From Ruminococcus sp. HUN007 (GTDB lineage: Bacteria > Bacillota > Clostridia > Oscillospirales > Ruminococcaceae), in the NCBI RefSeq assembly GCF_000712055.1, contig NZ_JOOA01000002.1, forward strand, positions 2,232,001 through 2,296,000: a DNA stretch of 64,000 nt, read 5' to 3'. The position numbers and the translations under genes are program-made. Under the pieces are notes generated by a model. That model saw nothing but the letters and a program-made list of their open reading frames with translations, ran no database searches and had not been told where the DNA came from. This document shows positions 8,031 to 16,629 of this stretch, piece after piece; positions within the stretch are counted from its first letter, which is position 1; each line of letters starts with the position of its first letter.

Positions 8031-8044
8031 TTTAAACGTTTAAA
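8031..8044. other. Perfect TTTAAACGTTTAAA palindrome
   Basis: A 14-bp palindrome immediately after the stop codon shares the GTTTAAA core with the dyad at 7250-7279 on the other side of the gene. It may be a further binding site for the same protein. Confidence 0.45.
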
Positions 8045-8063
8045 CTGAAATTAAACACAAAAA

Positions 8064-8104
8064 CAAGCCGTTAACCAACTGTGATGCTGGTTGACGGCTT
8101 TTGT
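8064..8104. terminator. Bidirectional terminator between the HTH gene and prmC
   Basis: The stem AAGCCGTTAACCA / TGGTTGACGGCTT, with one mismatch and a 10-nt loop, is flanked by A-rich and T-rich tails. It lies between convergent genes. Confidence 0.8.
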
Positions 8105-8112
8105 ATTATAGT

Positions 8113-8976
8113 TTAAAACATTGTAGAACCGTTGTAAACACCGGATACAACTCGTATAACACCGCACAGATCAGGATATGTCTGAACGTTTGTAAACCCG
8201 TTGTCAGTAAGTATCTGTGATACGTCGTCCTCCTGGTGTATACCGATCTCATAATAAATTCTTCCGCCGGGTTTAAGGCAGTGTTTCCAGAAAGTTGTTA
8301 TTACTTTGTAAAACATTAAACCGTCGGAGCCGCCTGCGAGAGCCATTTCCGGCTCGTATGCAACTTCTTTCTGAAGGTTTGCCATGTCTTCGTCTGTGAG
8401 ATAGGGCGGGTTGGATGTTATGATGTCAATATCACTGAAGTTTAAAAAGTATTCCGGATCAAGAACATCACCGTTGTAAACCTTAACGGATGAGCTGTTC
8501 AGGCTGATGTTCATGTTAAGATAGTCAAGTGCTGCTGAAGAAAACTCTACAGCGGCTATGTCAGCATTTTTAAGGTGCTTGTCAAGGGCGACCGGGATAC
8601 AGCCGCTGCCGCTGCACAGATCGAGAATACGCGGACAGGAAAGATTTGCAGCATCGTTTAAAACACATTCAACCAGAGTTTCAGTGTCCTGCCGGGGGAT
8701 AAGAACCCCTTCACCAACAAAAAACGAAAGTCCGAAGAACTCCCATTTTCCTATTATATACTGCAGAGGATAACCTTCAAGACGTCGGTTTGCCATCGTA
8801 CAGATAAGAGCTTCGTCTTCGTCTGCAACCGGTTTGTCCGGGTTTGCCAGAAGCGATGCATGGGAAATGTTCAATGCACTTTCAACTATGCATCTGCTTT
8901 CGAAAGTATAGTTTTCAATTCCGGCATTTTTAAACCTGTTTTTGATTTCGTTTAATACAGAACCTGCGGTTACCAA
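8113..8976 (-). CDS. prmC: Release factor glutamine methyltransferase PrmC
   Basis: The 287-residue SAM-dependent enzyme methylates the GGQ glutamine of peptide-chain release factors. The SAM-binding DLCSGSGCIPVAL (residues about 118-130) and the catalytic NPPYL motif are present. Translation starts at a TTG preceded by GGAGGAAGA; the start overlaps the stop of the DUF1385 gene by 7 bases, so the two are translationally coupled. Neighbouring DUF1385 and prmC genes are a conserved pair in Firmicutes. Confidence 0.93.
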   Translation of the reverse strand: MVTAGSVLNEIKNRFKNAGIENYTFESRCIVESALNISHASLLANPDKPVADEDEALICTMANRRLEGYPLQYIIGKWEFFGLSFFVGEGVLIPRQDTETLVECVLNDAANLSCPRILDLCSGSGCIPVALDKHLKNADIAAVEFSSAALDYLNMNISLNSSSVKVYNGDVLDPEYFLNFSDIDIITSNPPYLTDEDMANLQKEVAYEPEMALAGGSDGLMFYKVITTFWKHCLKPGGRIYYEIGIHQEDDVSQILTDNGFTNVQTYPDLCGVIRVVSGVYNGSTMF

Positions 8977-9923
8977 ACGTCTTCCTCCTGGTTTTCAGGT
9001 ATACAAGGTTTTATTGCTGCGATTGCAACTTCTATCTGTGAGTCATCAGGTTCACGGGTAGTCAGTCTCTGGATCTGTAAACCCGGTGCAGATATTATTT
9101 TAGTGAATAAATTGGTCTTCTTACCTGCAAGTCTGATGAGTTCGTATGCGATTCCTATTATAAAAGGAAGAAGAGCGAGCTGGATCCCGAGCCTCAGGAA
9201 TATACGTGCTGCTTTTCCGAATTCAGCAAAGGAAGGAATGAAGCAGAATACGAATATACTTGTAAAGAGAGTGATGAAAATAAAGCTTGTGCCGCATCTC
9301 GGATGGAAACGAACCTGTTTTTTGACGTTTGCAACTGTCAGCTCTTCGTGCGCTTCAAGGCAGGCGATAGTTTTATGTTCTGCGCCGTGATATTCATATG
9401 TACGTTTAATGTCCTTTGACATTCCTGTGACGGCAAGATAACCAATGAAAATAGCTATTTTAAGAATACCTTCCGCTGCTGTTCTGAGTACCGTTACGTT
9501 TTCAAGCGGTTTGGTGCAGAAAGTTGGAATGAACTTGAAAAGGAACAAACTGATTGCCACACCTAAAACCATTGCGATACCGGAAAGAATACTCATAAGG
9601 TTCTCTCCAAGTTTCTCAGTGAGCCATTTCTCGAACTTTGTCATTTCTTCTTCTGAATCTTCTTCAGTCATTTGTTTTTCAGCAGATTTCATAAGGCATC
9701 TGTAGCCGGTAACAAGTGATGAAACGAAGTTGAAACTTCCTCTTATAAACGGTGTTTTCTTGTACCAGGGTGCACTGCTTCCGTTGTTTTCATCCCATGT
9801 TTCCAGATCAATAGTTCCGTCCGGCAGACGGCATGCCATTGCCCCTTTGTAAACCCCTTTCATCATAACCCCTTCAATCAGCGCCTGACCGCCGATTTTT
9901 GATTTGTAAACTTCTTTGCCCAT
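8970..9923 (-). CDS. DUF1385 family membrane protein
   Basis: The 317-residue protein starts MGKEVYKSKIGGQALIEGVMMKG, the hallmark of DUF1385. It carries two membrane hairpins (about 110-135 and 148-170, then about 210-265) and the family block EYHGAEHKTIACLEAH followed by HPRCGTSF. Conserved His and Cys residues suggest a metal site, but no activity is established for the family. It lies in a minus-strand run between a sensor kinase gene and prmC. Confidence 0.9.
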   Translation of the reverse strand: MGKEVYKSKIGGQALIEGVMMKGVYKGAMACRLPDGTIDLETWDENNGSSAPWYKKTPFIRGSFNFVSSLVTGYRCLMKSAEKQMTEEDSEEEMTKFEKWLTEKLGENLMSILSGIAMVLGVAISLFLFKFIPTFCTKPLENVTVLRTAAEGILKIAIFIGYLAVTGMSKDIKRTYEYHGAEHKTIACLEAHEELTVANVKKQVRFHPRCGTSFIFITLFTSIFVFCFIPSFAEFGKAARIFLRLGIQLALLPFIIGIAYELIRLAGKKTNLFTKIISAPGLQIQRLTTREPDDSQIEVAIAAIKPCIPENQEEDVW

Positions 9924-10018
9924 GGTTACCTCTTTTCTGATTTTTGCAGATTCGCTGATTCGGATGAAAAACGTTAATAAACTCTGTAAACCAGCATGTT
10001 TATCGTTTCATTGTTTAA

Positions 10019-11506
10019 TTACAGTCCGGTGAGTTCTGAGGGTTCTGTCGGAAGAATTATCTGAACAGTTGTGCCTACGTTTTCTTCACTTGTAATGTTA
10101 AGGCTGCCGTGATGCATTGTAATGATCTCATCTGCAACTGCTAAACCTATTCCGGAACCGCGTTTGGTATGGTTGGCTTTGTAAAACTTTGTCTTGATCT
10201 TCGGAAGATCGGCAGCGGGGATTCCGCATCCGTTGTCTTTTATGGTGATGGACAGGTGATTCTCATCAAGGTTGGTTGCATTTATCTCGATAAAGCTTTC
10301 GTGATCAGGACTGCTGGAATACTTGATCGCGTTGTCAATTATGTTGATGAATACCTGACGCAGACGGTTTTTATCACCGTAAATAAACGGAAGCATTTCC
10401 GGTGAGTTGTAGCTTATTCGTGTGTTGTCGTGACGAGCTTTTTCGGTGTAGATAAGTATGGCGTCCTCAAGTTCGGCAAGTATGTCGATCTTGGAGATCT
10501 GAAGAGTGAATTTTCCGTTCTGTATTCGTGAAAAATCAAGCAGTTCCTCGACCATCTGTGAGAGACGTTCTGTTTCACTTACTATAACACGGATCCCTTT
10601 ACGGGTCGTTTCCTCGTCATTTTCCGAGTCGATAGTTTCGGCCCAGCCCTTGATGGCGGTAAGAGGCGTTCTAAGTTCGTGTGAAACTGAGGAAATAAAC
10701 TCATTTTTCATTGCTTCAGCGGTTGACAACTCATCTGCCATATGGTTGATAGAACCGCAGAGCTGACCCAGTTCATCGTTTGTTTCAATCGGTATTCTGT
10801 CTGTAAAATCACCCATTGCAAACTTCTTTGCAGCGTTGTTTACTTTCTGAACAGGACGTACGATGGAACCGACGAAGTATATGCCCGAGAACACAAGCGG
10901 AAGAAGAACAAGCATGCAGCAGGCTATTATAAGAAGAATAAGCGATGTAATGGTGCTGTCGACTTCTGACATGGATACTACGACCCTCATAGCAGAATAG
11001 TCTGAGTTTTTGGCGGAAACCGGATGGGATACAGCCATTATCTTTTCGTTGTTTTCGGAACGGCCTTTCCAGTATCCGAAACCACCGGCAGCGATAGCGT
11101 CATCGTAGTCGTTCATTGAAACTGAGTCGTCCGGAGAAAACCCTGATGAAGTCAGAACAACTTTTCCCTTTGAATTTATCGCCATAAGTTCTATCTTATC
11201 CTTGTCGGAAAAGGTTTCAACCATGTTGCGTACTTCAGCCGAGAAATTCTTTGTCGGGTCGGTTGAGTATCTGCTAAGAACACTGGTGATGGAATTAAGC
11301 TTTCCTTCGAGATACTGCCTGGTTGCACCGTAGTAGTAGTCCTGTATAACATAGATCATGATGGCTGCAATTACAAACAGAATCAGTATCAGTACTGCGA
11401 AGTTGTTGAACACCCATCTGTAAACTATGGAATTCTTTGCGAGTCGTTTTTTCCTTAGCTTTTTCTGTGACTGCAAAAGTGGTTTAAAACTTACTTTTCG
11501 GTCCAT
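10019..11506 (-). CDS. Sensor histidine kinase with HAMP domain
   Basis: The 495-residue membrane kinase has TM1 (about 30-52), an extracytoplasmic sensor region (52-180), TM2 (about 185-210), HAMP (210-262), a HisKA H-box (SVSHELRTPLTAIKGW), an N-box (NIIDNAIKYS), G1 (DNGCGIP) and G2 (GSGIGLAV). The gene overlaps the response regulator by 16 bases, so the pair is coupled. The layout resembles PhoR/WalK-type kinases; a lipoprotein gene at the head of the run may modulate or be controlled by it. The signal is unknown. Confidence 0.93.
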   Translation of the reverse strand: MDRKVSFKPLLQSQKKLRKKRLAKNSIVYRWVFNNFAVLILILFVIAAIMIYVIQDYYYGATRQYLEGKLNSITSVLSRYSTDPTKNFSAEVRNMVETFSDKDKIELMAINSKGKVVLTSSGFSPDDSVSMNDYDDAIAAGGFGYWKGRSENNEKIMAVSHPVSAKNSDYSAMRVVVSMSEVDSTITSLILLIIACCMLVLLPLVFSGIYFVGSIVRPVQKVNNAAKKFAMGDFTDRIPIETNDELGQLCGSINHMADELSTAEAMKNEFISSVSHELRTPLTAIKGWAETIDSENDEETTRKGIRVIVSETERLSQMVEELLDFSRIQNGKFTLQISKIDILAELEDAILIYTEKARHDNTRISYNSPEMLPFIYGDKNRLRQVFINIIDNAIKYSSSPDHESFIEINATNLDENHLSITIKDNGCGIPAADLPKIKTKFYKANHTKRGSGIGLAVADEIITMHHGSLNITSEENVGTTVQIILPTEPSELTGL

Positions 11507-12189
11507 TTATAGCCGTATCCCCACATTGTTATGATGTACTGCGGACTAGAAGGTTCATCTTCGATCTTCATTCTGATTCGTCTTATGTTTACGTCCACTA
11601 TTTTTTCATCTCCGACATATGATTCGCCCCAGATATGGTTCAGAATACTTGTTCTGTCGAGAGCTGTGTTCTTGTTGTTCATGAAATATTCGAGTATCTG
11701 ATACTCAACCTGTGTCAGGTCTATAAGTTTACCGTTTTTGGATACCGTACGGCTTTTGAGATTAAGCTGGAACGGACCTGATTCGATTACAGGAGGTTCG
11801 TCAGACTTTGTATAGCTCATAAGAACACGTCTGTAGATAGCATCTACTCTTGCTGTCAGTTCTGAAGGCGAGAACGGTTTTGTCATATAGTCATCGGCAC
11901 CGATCATGAGGCCGCTGACTTTATCCATCTCCTGGGTTTTGGCCGAAAGCATGATTATTCCGAGAGTGGAACTCTTTTCGCGAAGCTTTTTACAAACTGT
12001 AAACCCGTCGATACCCGGCATCATAATGTCAAGAAGTGCAACGTCGAAATTTCCGTGTTCACTTTCAAATACACGGAGTGCCTCCTCGCCGCAGTTTACA
12101 TCAGTTACGTCATAGCCGGCGCGTTTGAGATTGATAACGACGAAGTCGCGGATAACGTCTTCGTCTTCGCATACGAGTATCTTTTTCAT
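11491..12189 (-). CDS. OmpR/PhoB-family response regulator
   Basis: The 232-residue regulator has an N-terminal receiver domain with acidic pocket EDED (8-11), phospho-acceptor Asp in VALLDIMMPG (about residue 53), T/S and K (SAKTQ, TKPF), and a C-terminal winged helix from about 130 (LTQVEYQILEYF, then VDVNIRRIRMKI). The start ATG has GGAGAAG. It overlaps its partner kinase gene. Confidence 0.95.
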   Translation of the reverse strand: MKKILVCEDEDVIRDFVVINLKRAGYDVTDVNCGEEALRVFESEHGNFDVALLDIMMPGIDGFTVCKKLREKSSTLGIIMLSAKTQEMDKVSGLMIGADDYMTKPFSPSELTARVDAIYRRVLMSYTKSDEPPVIESGPFQLNLKSRTVSKNGKLIDLTQVEYQILEYFMNNKNTALDRTSILNHIWGESYVGDEKIVDVNIRRIRMKIEDEPSSPQYIITMWGYGYKWTEK

Positions 12190-12202
12190 ATTCTTCTCCT
12201 TT

Positions 12203-13534
12203 TCAAGTGATTATTTTGAAATTGAACTGTATCTCACTTGCCGAAAGTTCAAGAGGTCCGCTGTAAACCGGCCGGCATACAAGATATACGGTGTCGCCGT
12301 TTGAGCTTATTCTGACATAGTCGGCATATTCCTTTTCATTGATTATACGCTGTGCTTCCTCAGAGCTGGTAACGCATATACGCATGAGAGGAGTCTGATT
12401 TTCAGGTTTTTCGTCGTATTTGCAGAAAATTATATCATCATTTGCTGTTTGAACAGTTACCTTGTCCTCCCATTTTTCAGGTATCATAAATGCATATCCG
12501 TCAGTAATGCTGTAATATCCGGAATATTTTCTGATAAACATATTGTTTTCAAGAATGTACCAGTTGGTCATATTGATCTGCTCGGTTTCCGGTTTATCTT
12601 CGTATCCTTTGAATACGGTATTTACAGGGATCTCAACTATTCCGTCCCCGTCGATATCTCTTGAAATGAGAGAAGAGTTTCTGACAGTTCCGTTTACAGG
12701 AGCGGAATCAGCGTTGTCAGCGGTAACGGATTCGAGTCTTATTGTTTCTTCATTCACTACAGGGCGGAGGATCTCGGTTATTATTGTGTTGGTGTTGATG
12801 TAGGAATCGAGATATATCGCTGTAGTGTTTTCACTGAGTTTTCCGTAGATCATCTGAAGTACGTCAGTTGTATTTTCGGCCAGCGTAAGTGCCGGGTTGG
12901 AGACAAGCTGGCCGTTTTCGTCGAACCATTTAAGCTGAGCTGTGTTACCTTCAGGAGTGCGGTTTATCATGAGCAGTTCGTTCATGGAGTCATTGTTGAT
13001 ATCGGTTATATCCATTGCCGCATATGTGCCCAGAGACATTGATTCTGTTTTCTGTTCATTGTTGCAGAAGAAGATACGTGCGTTTTTTTCACCCTGAAAA
13101 CCTGTACCGATTATTACGTTTTTCATGTCAGACGCACCGAGCTTTGAGATAAATACACGTTCAACTTCGCTGCCGTCATCGGCAAAATCGTACATGGAGT
13201 CCCAGTGGCCGTCCTTCTGGTCGAGAAAGTTTATACGGAGCGCGGAATGATCGTTTCCGGTGTAGTTTGCTTTTTCGTAGAAAACTATAGCTTCCTCTGT
13301 AGGTTCGTCATCTATATCTGCCACAACGAATGCAGAAAGATAGGAGCCGGATTTCGGATATTTCAGACTGATCTTTGAGCCTTCAGTATTAATAAGTGCG
13401 TTATATATCTGTTCGTGCTGTTCGCTCAGTTTAGGGGGCTTCAGATAGGTTTCTATGCCGGATACTATTGTGCATCCGGTCAGGGATGCTGTCAGGAGCA
13501 AAGCAGCGAGCAGCGGAATAAGTTGCCGCTTGAT
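12203..13534 (-). CDS. Lipoprotein with VCBS-like repeats; apparent ATC start
   Basis: The mature protein has several Asp-rich repeats (VVADIDDEPTEEAIVF, MDITDINNDSMNEL, SRDIDGDGIVEIP) like those of VCBS/FG-GAP propellers. The signal peptide reads KRQLIPLLAALLLTASLTGC with a lipobox. No ATG, GTG or TTG lies where the ribosome site AAAGGAGG requires one; the codon 7 nt after it is ATC at 13534-13532. The only upstream in-frame start, a GTG at 13600, coincides with the expected transcription start point and cannot be preceded by a ribosome site. It lies 13 bp before the response regulator gene, in the same run. Confidence 0.8.
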   Translation of the reverse strand: MKRQLIPLLAALLLTASLTGCTIVSGIETYLKPPKLSEQHEQIYNALINTEGSKISLKYPKSGSYLSAFVVADIDDEPTEEAIVFYEKANYTGNDHSALRINFLDQKDGHWDSMYDFADDGSEVERVFISKLGASDMKNVIIGTGFQGEKNARIFFCNNEQKTESMSLGTYAAMDITDINNDSMNELLMINRTPEGNTAQLKWFDENGQLVSNPALTLAENTTDVLQMIYGKLSENTTAIYLDSYINTNTIITEILRPVVNEETIRLESVTADNADSAPVNGTVRNSSLISRDIDGDGIVEIPVNTVFKGYEDKPETEQINMTNWYILENNMFIRKYSGYYSITDGYAFMIPEKWEDKVTVQTANDDIIFCKYDEKPENQTPLMRICVTSSEEAQRIINEKEYADYVRISSNGDTVYLVCRPVYSGPLELSASEIQFNFKIIT

Positions 13535-13606
13535 ACAGACTCCTCCTTTCTGTAAAAATAATGTGTAAAATATGTGATGGTCAGAACTGTTCCGACACAC
13601 AATTTT

Positions 13607-13635
13607 ATTATATCACAACGTAAACCCAAAGGCAA
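13607..13635 (-). promoter_or_regulatory. Promoter of the lipoprotein/two-component run
   Basis: TTGCCT, 17 bp and TATAAT on the minus strand. The predicted transcript starts near 13600, about 65 nt before the ATC codon. Confidence 0.75.
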
Positions 13636-13721
13636 ATGTTTTATAGAGAGATGCAGGATACAGCGTGCCGTTTTTGTGACAGGCAAATTATGATTTTTGT
13701 ATGTTACTATTGTGATTATTA

Positions 13722-13750
13722 TTGACAAAGGTGGGCTTAGTGCGTATAAT
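13722..13750 (+). promoter_or_regulatory. Consensus promoter of the HicB-like gene
   Basis: TTGACA, 17 bp and TATAAT, exact consensus, back to back with the preceding promoter. The leader is about 80 nt. Confidence 0.85.
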
Positions 13751-13837
13751 ATCTATAGATAAGCGTAAGAGTGTTGACTCAGGCAGGACCGGATCTGCGG
13801 ACTGCACTTTAATAATGGTACGGAAGGAGGATACCAG

Positions 13838-14257
13838 TTGATATATTCATATCCAGGGTGTTTTTTTCAGCGGCCGGATGGTAAATACTGCGTGGTGTTT
13901 TCTGATCTGAACAATCTTGCAGCTTTCGGAAGCAGCTTTGATCAGGCACTTTCGAATGCAGTAAATCTTCTTGCAGGATATATTTACAATCTGATCATGA
14001 AAAAGGAACGGATCCCTGAACCGTCAGATATCCAGACTCTCAAGCCGTATGTGGGTGACGGATATTCAAGAGCTTTTTTTCAGACAGTGAACGTGGATGT
14101 GGACGAGTATGCAAAGTACTATTACAACAGTAAAACAGAAACAACAGTCACTCTTCCAAGGTGGCTTGAAGAATATGCCAGAAGAGAACAGATTGACATT
14201 TCAGCAGTGATCCAGGCATATCTGACAGAACGATATAATAAACAGCATACTGTATAA
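13838..14257 (+). CDS. Orphan HicB-like antitoxin
   Basis: The 139-residue protein matches HicB: an N-terminal partial RNase-H-like fold (GKYCVVFSDLNNLAAFGSSFDQALSNA) and an IPEPSD segment, then a C-terminal ribbon-helix-helix-like stretch (TTVTLPRWLEEYARREQIDIS). It starts at TTG, 7 nt after GGAGGA. No HicA toxin (a small double-stranded-RNA-binding-like protein with a catalytic His) is encoded on either side, so it is a solitary regulator or a relic of a toxin-antitoxin pair. Confidence 0.8.
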   Translation: MIYSYPGCFFQRPDGKYCVVFSDLNNLAAFGSSFDQALSNAVNLLAGYIYNLIMKKERIPEPSDIQTLKPYVGDGYSRAFFQTVNVDVDEYAKYYYNSKTETTVTLPRWLEEYARREQIDISAVIQAYLTERYNKQHTV

Positions 14258-14267
14258 TGGACTGATT

Positions 14268-14312
14268 AAAGATCCTTTTGTTCCGGAGACCGGAACGGAA
14301 GGATCTTTCTTT
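14268..14312 (+). terminator. Intrinsic terminator after the HicB-like gene
   Basis: A 10-bp outer stem (AAAGATCCTT / AAGGATCTTT) with an inner TTCCGG stem, followed by CTTTTAC. Confidence 0.8.
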
Positions 14313-14360
14313 TACTTAAACGGCTTAAATTAAATTGCTTAAATTAAGTACGAATTCTCT

Positions 14361-14424
14361 AAATTGCTTATAGCAATTTGTGTGAAATTGCATAATTGAA
14401 TTGCGAGTTTTTATGTGATATAAT
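14361..14424 (+). promoter_or_regulatory. Mannanase promoter with upstream dyad
   Basis: The promoter is TTGAAT (14396-14401), 17 bp, TATAAT (14419-14424). Just upstream lies AAATTGC-TTATA-GCAATTT (14361-14379), and the AAATTGC word recurs at 14386 close to the -35, so a regulator could bind here. Confidence 0.7.
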
Positions 14425-14439
14425 AAAATTCAGAAGAAC

Positions 14440-14476
14440 GACCGCAGCTTGATCATATTTGATCAACCGGGCGGTC
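14440..14476 (+). promoter_or_regulatory. 5'-leader hairpin of the mannanase mRNA
   Basis: GACCG/CGGTC forms an outer stem around a perfect inner TTGATCA-TATT-TGATCAA stem. It begins about 10 nt after the predicted transcription start, so it may protect the mRNA 5' end or act as a regulator site. Confidence 0.6.
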
Positions 14477-14520
14477 CTGATGATAGTGAATTGTAGTATT
14501 TATTTCAGGAGGAATTTAAG

Positions 14521-16401
14521 TTGAATTCAAAAGATTTAAGAAGATTCTGCAGCATGACAGCTGCGCTTGCACTTACCGCTTCAGTTTTCAGCATTTATCC
14601 GCAGGCAGAACAAGCTTCCGTTCAGGCGGCTTCCGCAAAGTACGAGTTTGAAGATGCTGAATTTACAGGCACGGTCAAAGTTGACAAGGATTCTGCAGCA
14701 AGCGGCGGATCAGTTCTCTACATGACAGAGGACGGAACTATAACAGTTAAGGTAAATGCTGATGCAGACGGTATGTACGACATCATTATGGCTGCAGACG
14801 GCGTCGGCGGCGGAAAACAGCAGAACCTTTACGTAAACGATACATCGGCCGGAAACATTTCAATAGCTGAGGGTTCAGGAGACTACAAACCTTTCACTGC
14901 AGCTACCGTAAAGCTTAACAAGGGAGAGAACACAATAAAGATCTCCAAGTCGTGGGGATGGACAAAGTTCGATTACCTTGAGGTAAAGGAAAGAGTTTAT
15001 GAAACTGTTTCAGGAAGTGCTGTGCTTTCGAACAAAAAAGCAACAAAGGAAACTCAGTCACTCATGAACTATCTTGCATCCGTTTACGGTGAACATACCG
15101 TTTCCGGTCAGCAGGAGATCTACAAGTACGGTCCGCATGATTTTGAGACAGAATTCAAGTACATCAAGGATACAACAGGGGTTTATCCTGCAATAAGAGG
15201 TTTTGACTTCCTTAACACCAACCCTCTATACGGATCTGATGACGGTACAACTGACAGGATCATTGAATGGTGCACTAAGAATCAGTACGGAAACAACGGA
15301 ATTGCAACTGCATCATGGCACATTACAGTTCCGAATGATTTTACTTCATATAAGATCGGTGATAAGGTAGACTGGGCTCAGTCAACTTACAAGCCGGATG
15401 AAACTGACTTTGACGCTTCAAAGGTATGCACTGAAGGCACAAAGGAATATGAATACTACCAGCTCTGCCTTAAGATGCTTGCTGAACAGCTTACAAAGCT
15501 TCAGGATGCCAAAGTACCGCTTATTTTCAGGCCTCTTCACGAAGCTGAAGGCGGCGGCGGAGAAACAGGCTCATGGTTCTGGTGGGGCAAGAGCGGTTCA
15601 AAGGCCTACAAGGATATCTGGAAGCTTACATACAAAACTCTTACGGAAACATACGGACTCAACAATATCATCTGGGAATGGAACGGCTATGACTATGCAA
15701 CATCCGGAGACTGGTATCCGGGAGATGAATTCGTTGATCTCGTTGCATACGACAAGTACAGCTGCACAAAGTATCTTGCTGAAAACAACTGGCAGCCTTC
15801 AGTTCAGCACGATGATACGGCTGCAGGCAGCACATTCTGGAGCCTTGTAAACCTTACAGGCAAGACCAAGATGGTTGCAATGGCAGAATGCGACTGTATT
15901 TCAACTCTTTCGAACATTGAAACTGAACATGCTAACTGGCTTTATTTCTGCCCTTGGTATGACGGTGGTTCAGACAATATAAACTTCCTTTCAAACCCTG
16001 TATTCAACAAGAAGGAAGATTTAAAGGAAATGTACACAAGTGACTACTGCATTTCACTTGATGAGCTTCCGAAGGACCTATATACTGCCGGCGGCGCTCC
16101 GGCTCCGACTGCAGCGCCTGCAGAGTCAGCTTCGCCCTCTCCGACGGCTTCTCCGCTTCCTTCTGAAACTGCTTCACCGACAGTGAAACCGGATCCTGAT
16201 GCTGTTACAGGCGATATTGATGCCGACGGAAAAATTGATATTACTGATCTTTCGTTACTTTCACTCTATCTCATAGGCGACAAGGATCTTAATGAAAAGG
16301 AGCAGAAAGCTGCTGATACAGATCATGACGGAAAGGTACAGCTTACTGACCTGGCAAGACTTCGTCAGTTCGTTTCAAAAGTGATAGCAGCACTTGACTG
16401 A
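14521..16401 (+). CDS. Secreted GH26 beta-mannanase with CBM35-like and dockerin modules
   Basis: The 626-residue enzyme hydrolyses mannan backbones outside the cell. Order: signal peptide (1-36), a CBM35-like domain (about 40-160), the GH26 barrel (about 165-510), a Ser/Pro/Thr/Ala linker (about 520-560) and a type I-like dockerin at the end. The acid/base Glu lies in FRPLHEAEGG and the nucleophile Glu in MVAMAECDC. The dockerin has two Ca-binding loops (DADGKIDITD and DTDHDGKVQLTD), so the enzyme should dock on a scaffoldin. Translation starts at TTG, 8 nt after GGAGGA. It is a single-gene unit with its own promoter and terminator. Confidence 0.93.
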   Translation: MNSKDLRRFCSMTAALALTASVFSIYPQAEQASVQAASAKYEFEDAEFTGTVKVDKDSAASGGSVLYMTEDGTITVKVNADADGMYDIIMAADGVGGGKQQNLYVNDTSAGNISIAEGSGDYKPFTAATVKLNKGENTIKISKSWGWTKFDYLEVKERVYETVSGSAVLSNKKATKETQSLMNYLASVYGEHTVSGQQEIYKYGPHDFETEFKYIKDTTGVYPAIRGFDFLNTNPLYGSDDGTTDRIIEWCTKNQYGNNGIATASWHITVPNDFTSYKIGDKVDWAQSTYKPDETDFDASKVCTEGTKEYEYYQLCLKMLAEQLTKLQDAKVPLIFRPLHEAEGGGGETGSWFWWGKSGSKAYKDIWKLTYKTLTETYGLNNIIWEWNGYDYATSGDWYPGDEFVDLVAYDKYSCTKYLAENNWQPSVQHDDTAAGSTFWSLVNLTGKTKMVAMAECDCISTLSNIETEHANWLYFCPWYDGGSDNINFLSNPVFNKKEDLKEMYTSDYCISLDELPKDLYTAGGAPAPTAAPAESASPSPTASPLPSETASPTVKPDPDAVTGDIDADGKIDITDLSLLSLYLIGDKDLNEKEQKAADTDHDGKVQLTDLARLRQFVSKVIAALD

Positions 16402-16422
16402 TAAACATTACGATAAACTACA

Positions 16423-16473
16423 GCAGAAGCCGCATCCTGTGGAAATATCCGCAGGGTGTGGCTTCTGCTTTTT
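16423..16473 (+). terminator. Intrinsic terminator of the mannanase gene
   Basis: GCAGAAGCC pairs with GGCTTCTGC, with further inner pairing, followed by TTTTTG. Confidence 0.9.
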
Positions 16474-16486
16474 GACTTTATCCGTA

Positions 16487-16515
16487 TTGCTTTGACATGC
16501 CTGATGTGATATACT
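16487..16515 (+). promoter_or_regulatory. Promoter of a short leader-like transcript
   Basis: TTGCTT, 17 bp and TATACT. The transcript would run to the hairpin at 16630-16658, about 137 nt. Confidence 0.55.
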
Positions 16516-16547
16516 GAAAAAACAGAGAAAACCGGGAAAAGGAGAAA

Positions 16548-16580
16548 ATGCTTATGGATGATATCAGAAAACCGGAATGA
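16548..16580 (+). CDS. Possible 10-residue micropeptide
   Basis: The frame MLMDDIRKPE follows AAAAGGAGAAA closely; a second ATG two codons later has the better spacing. It lies in a short transcript bounded by its own promoter and terminator. Too short to support by content alone; it could be a leader peptide or chance. Confidence 0.3.
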   Translation: MLMDDIRKPE

Positions 16581-16629
16581 ATACAGTTTAAACAGGTTGT
16601 TTAAGGTTGCAAATATACGTCCGGAATAC

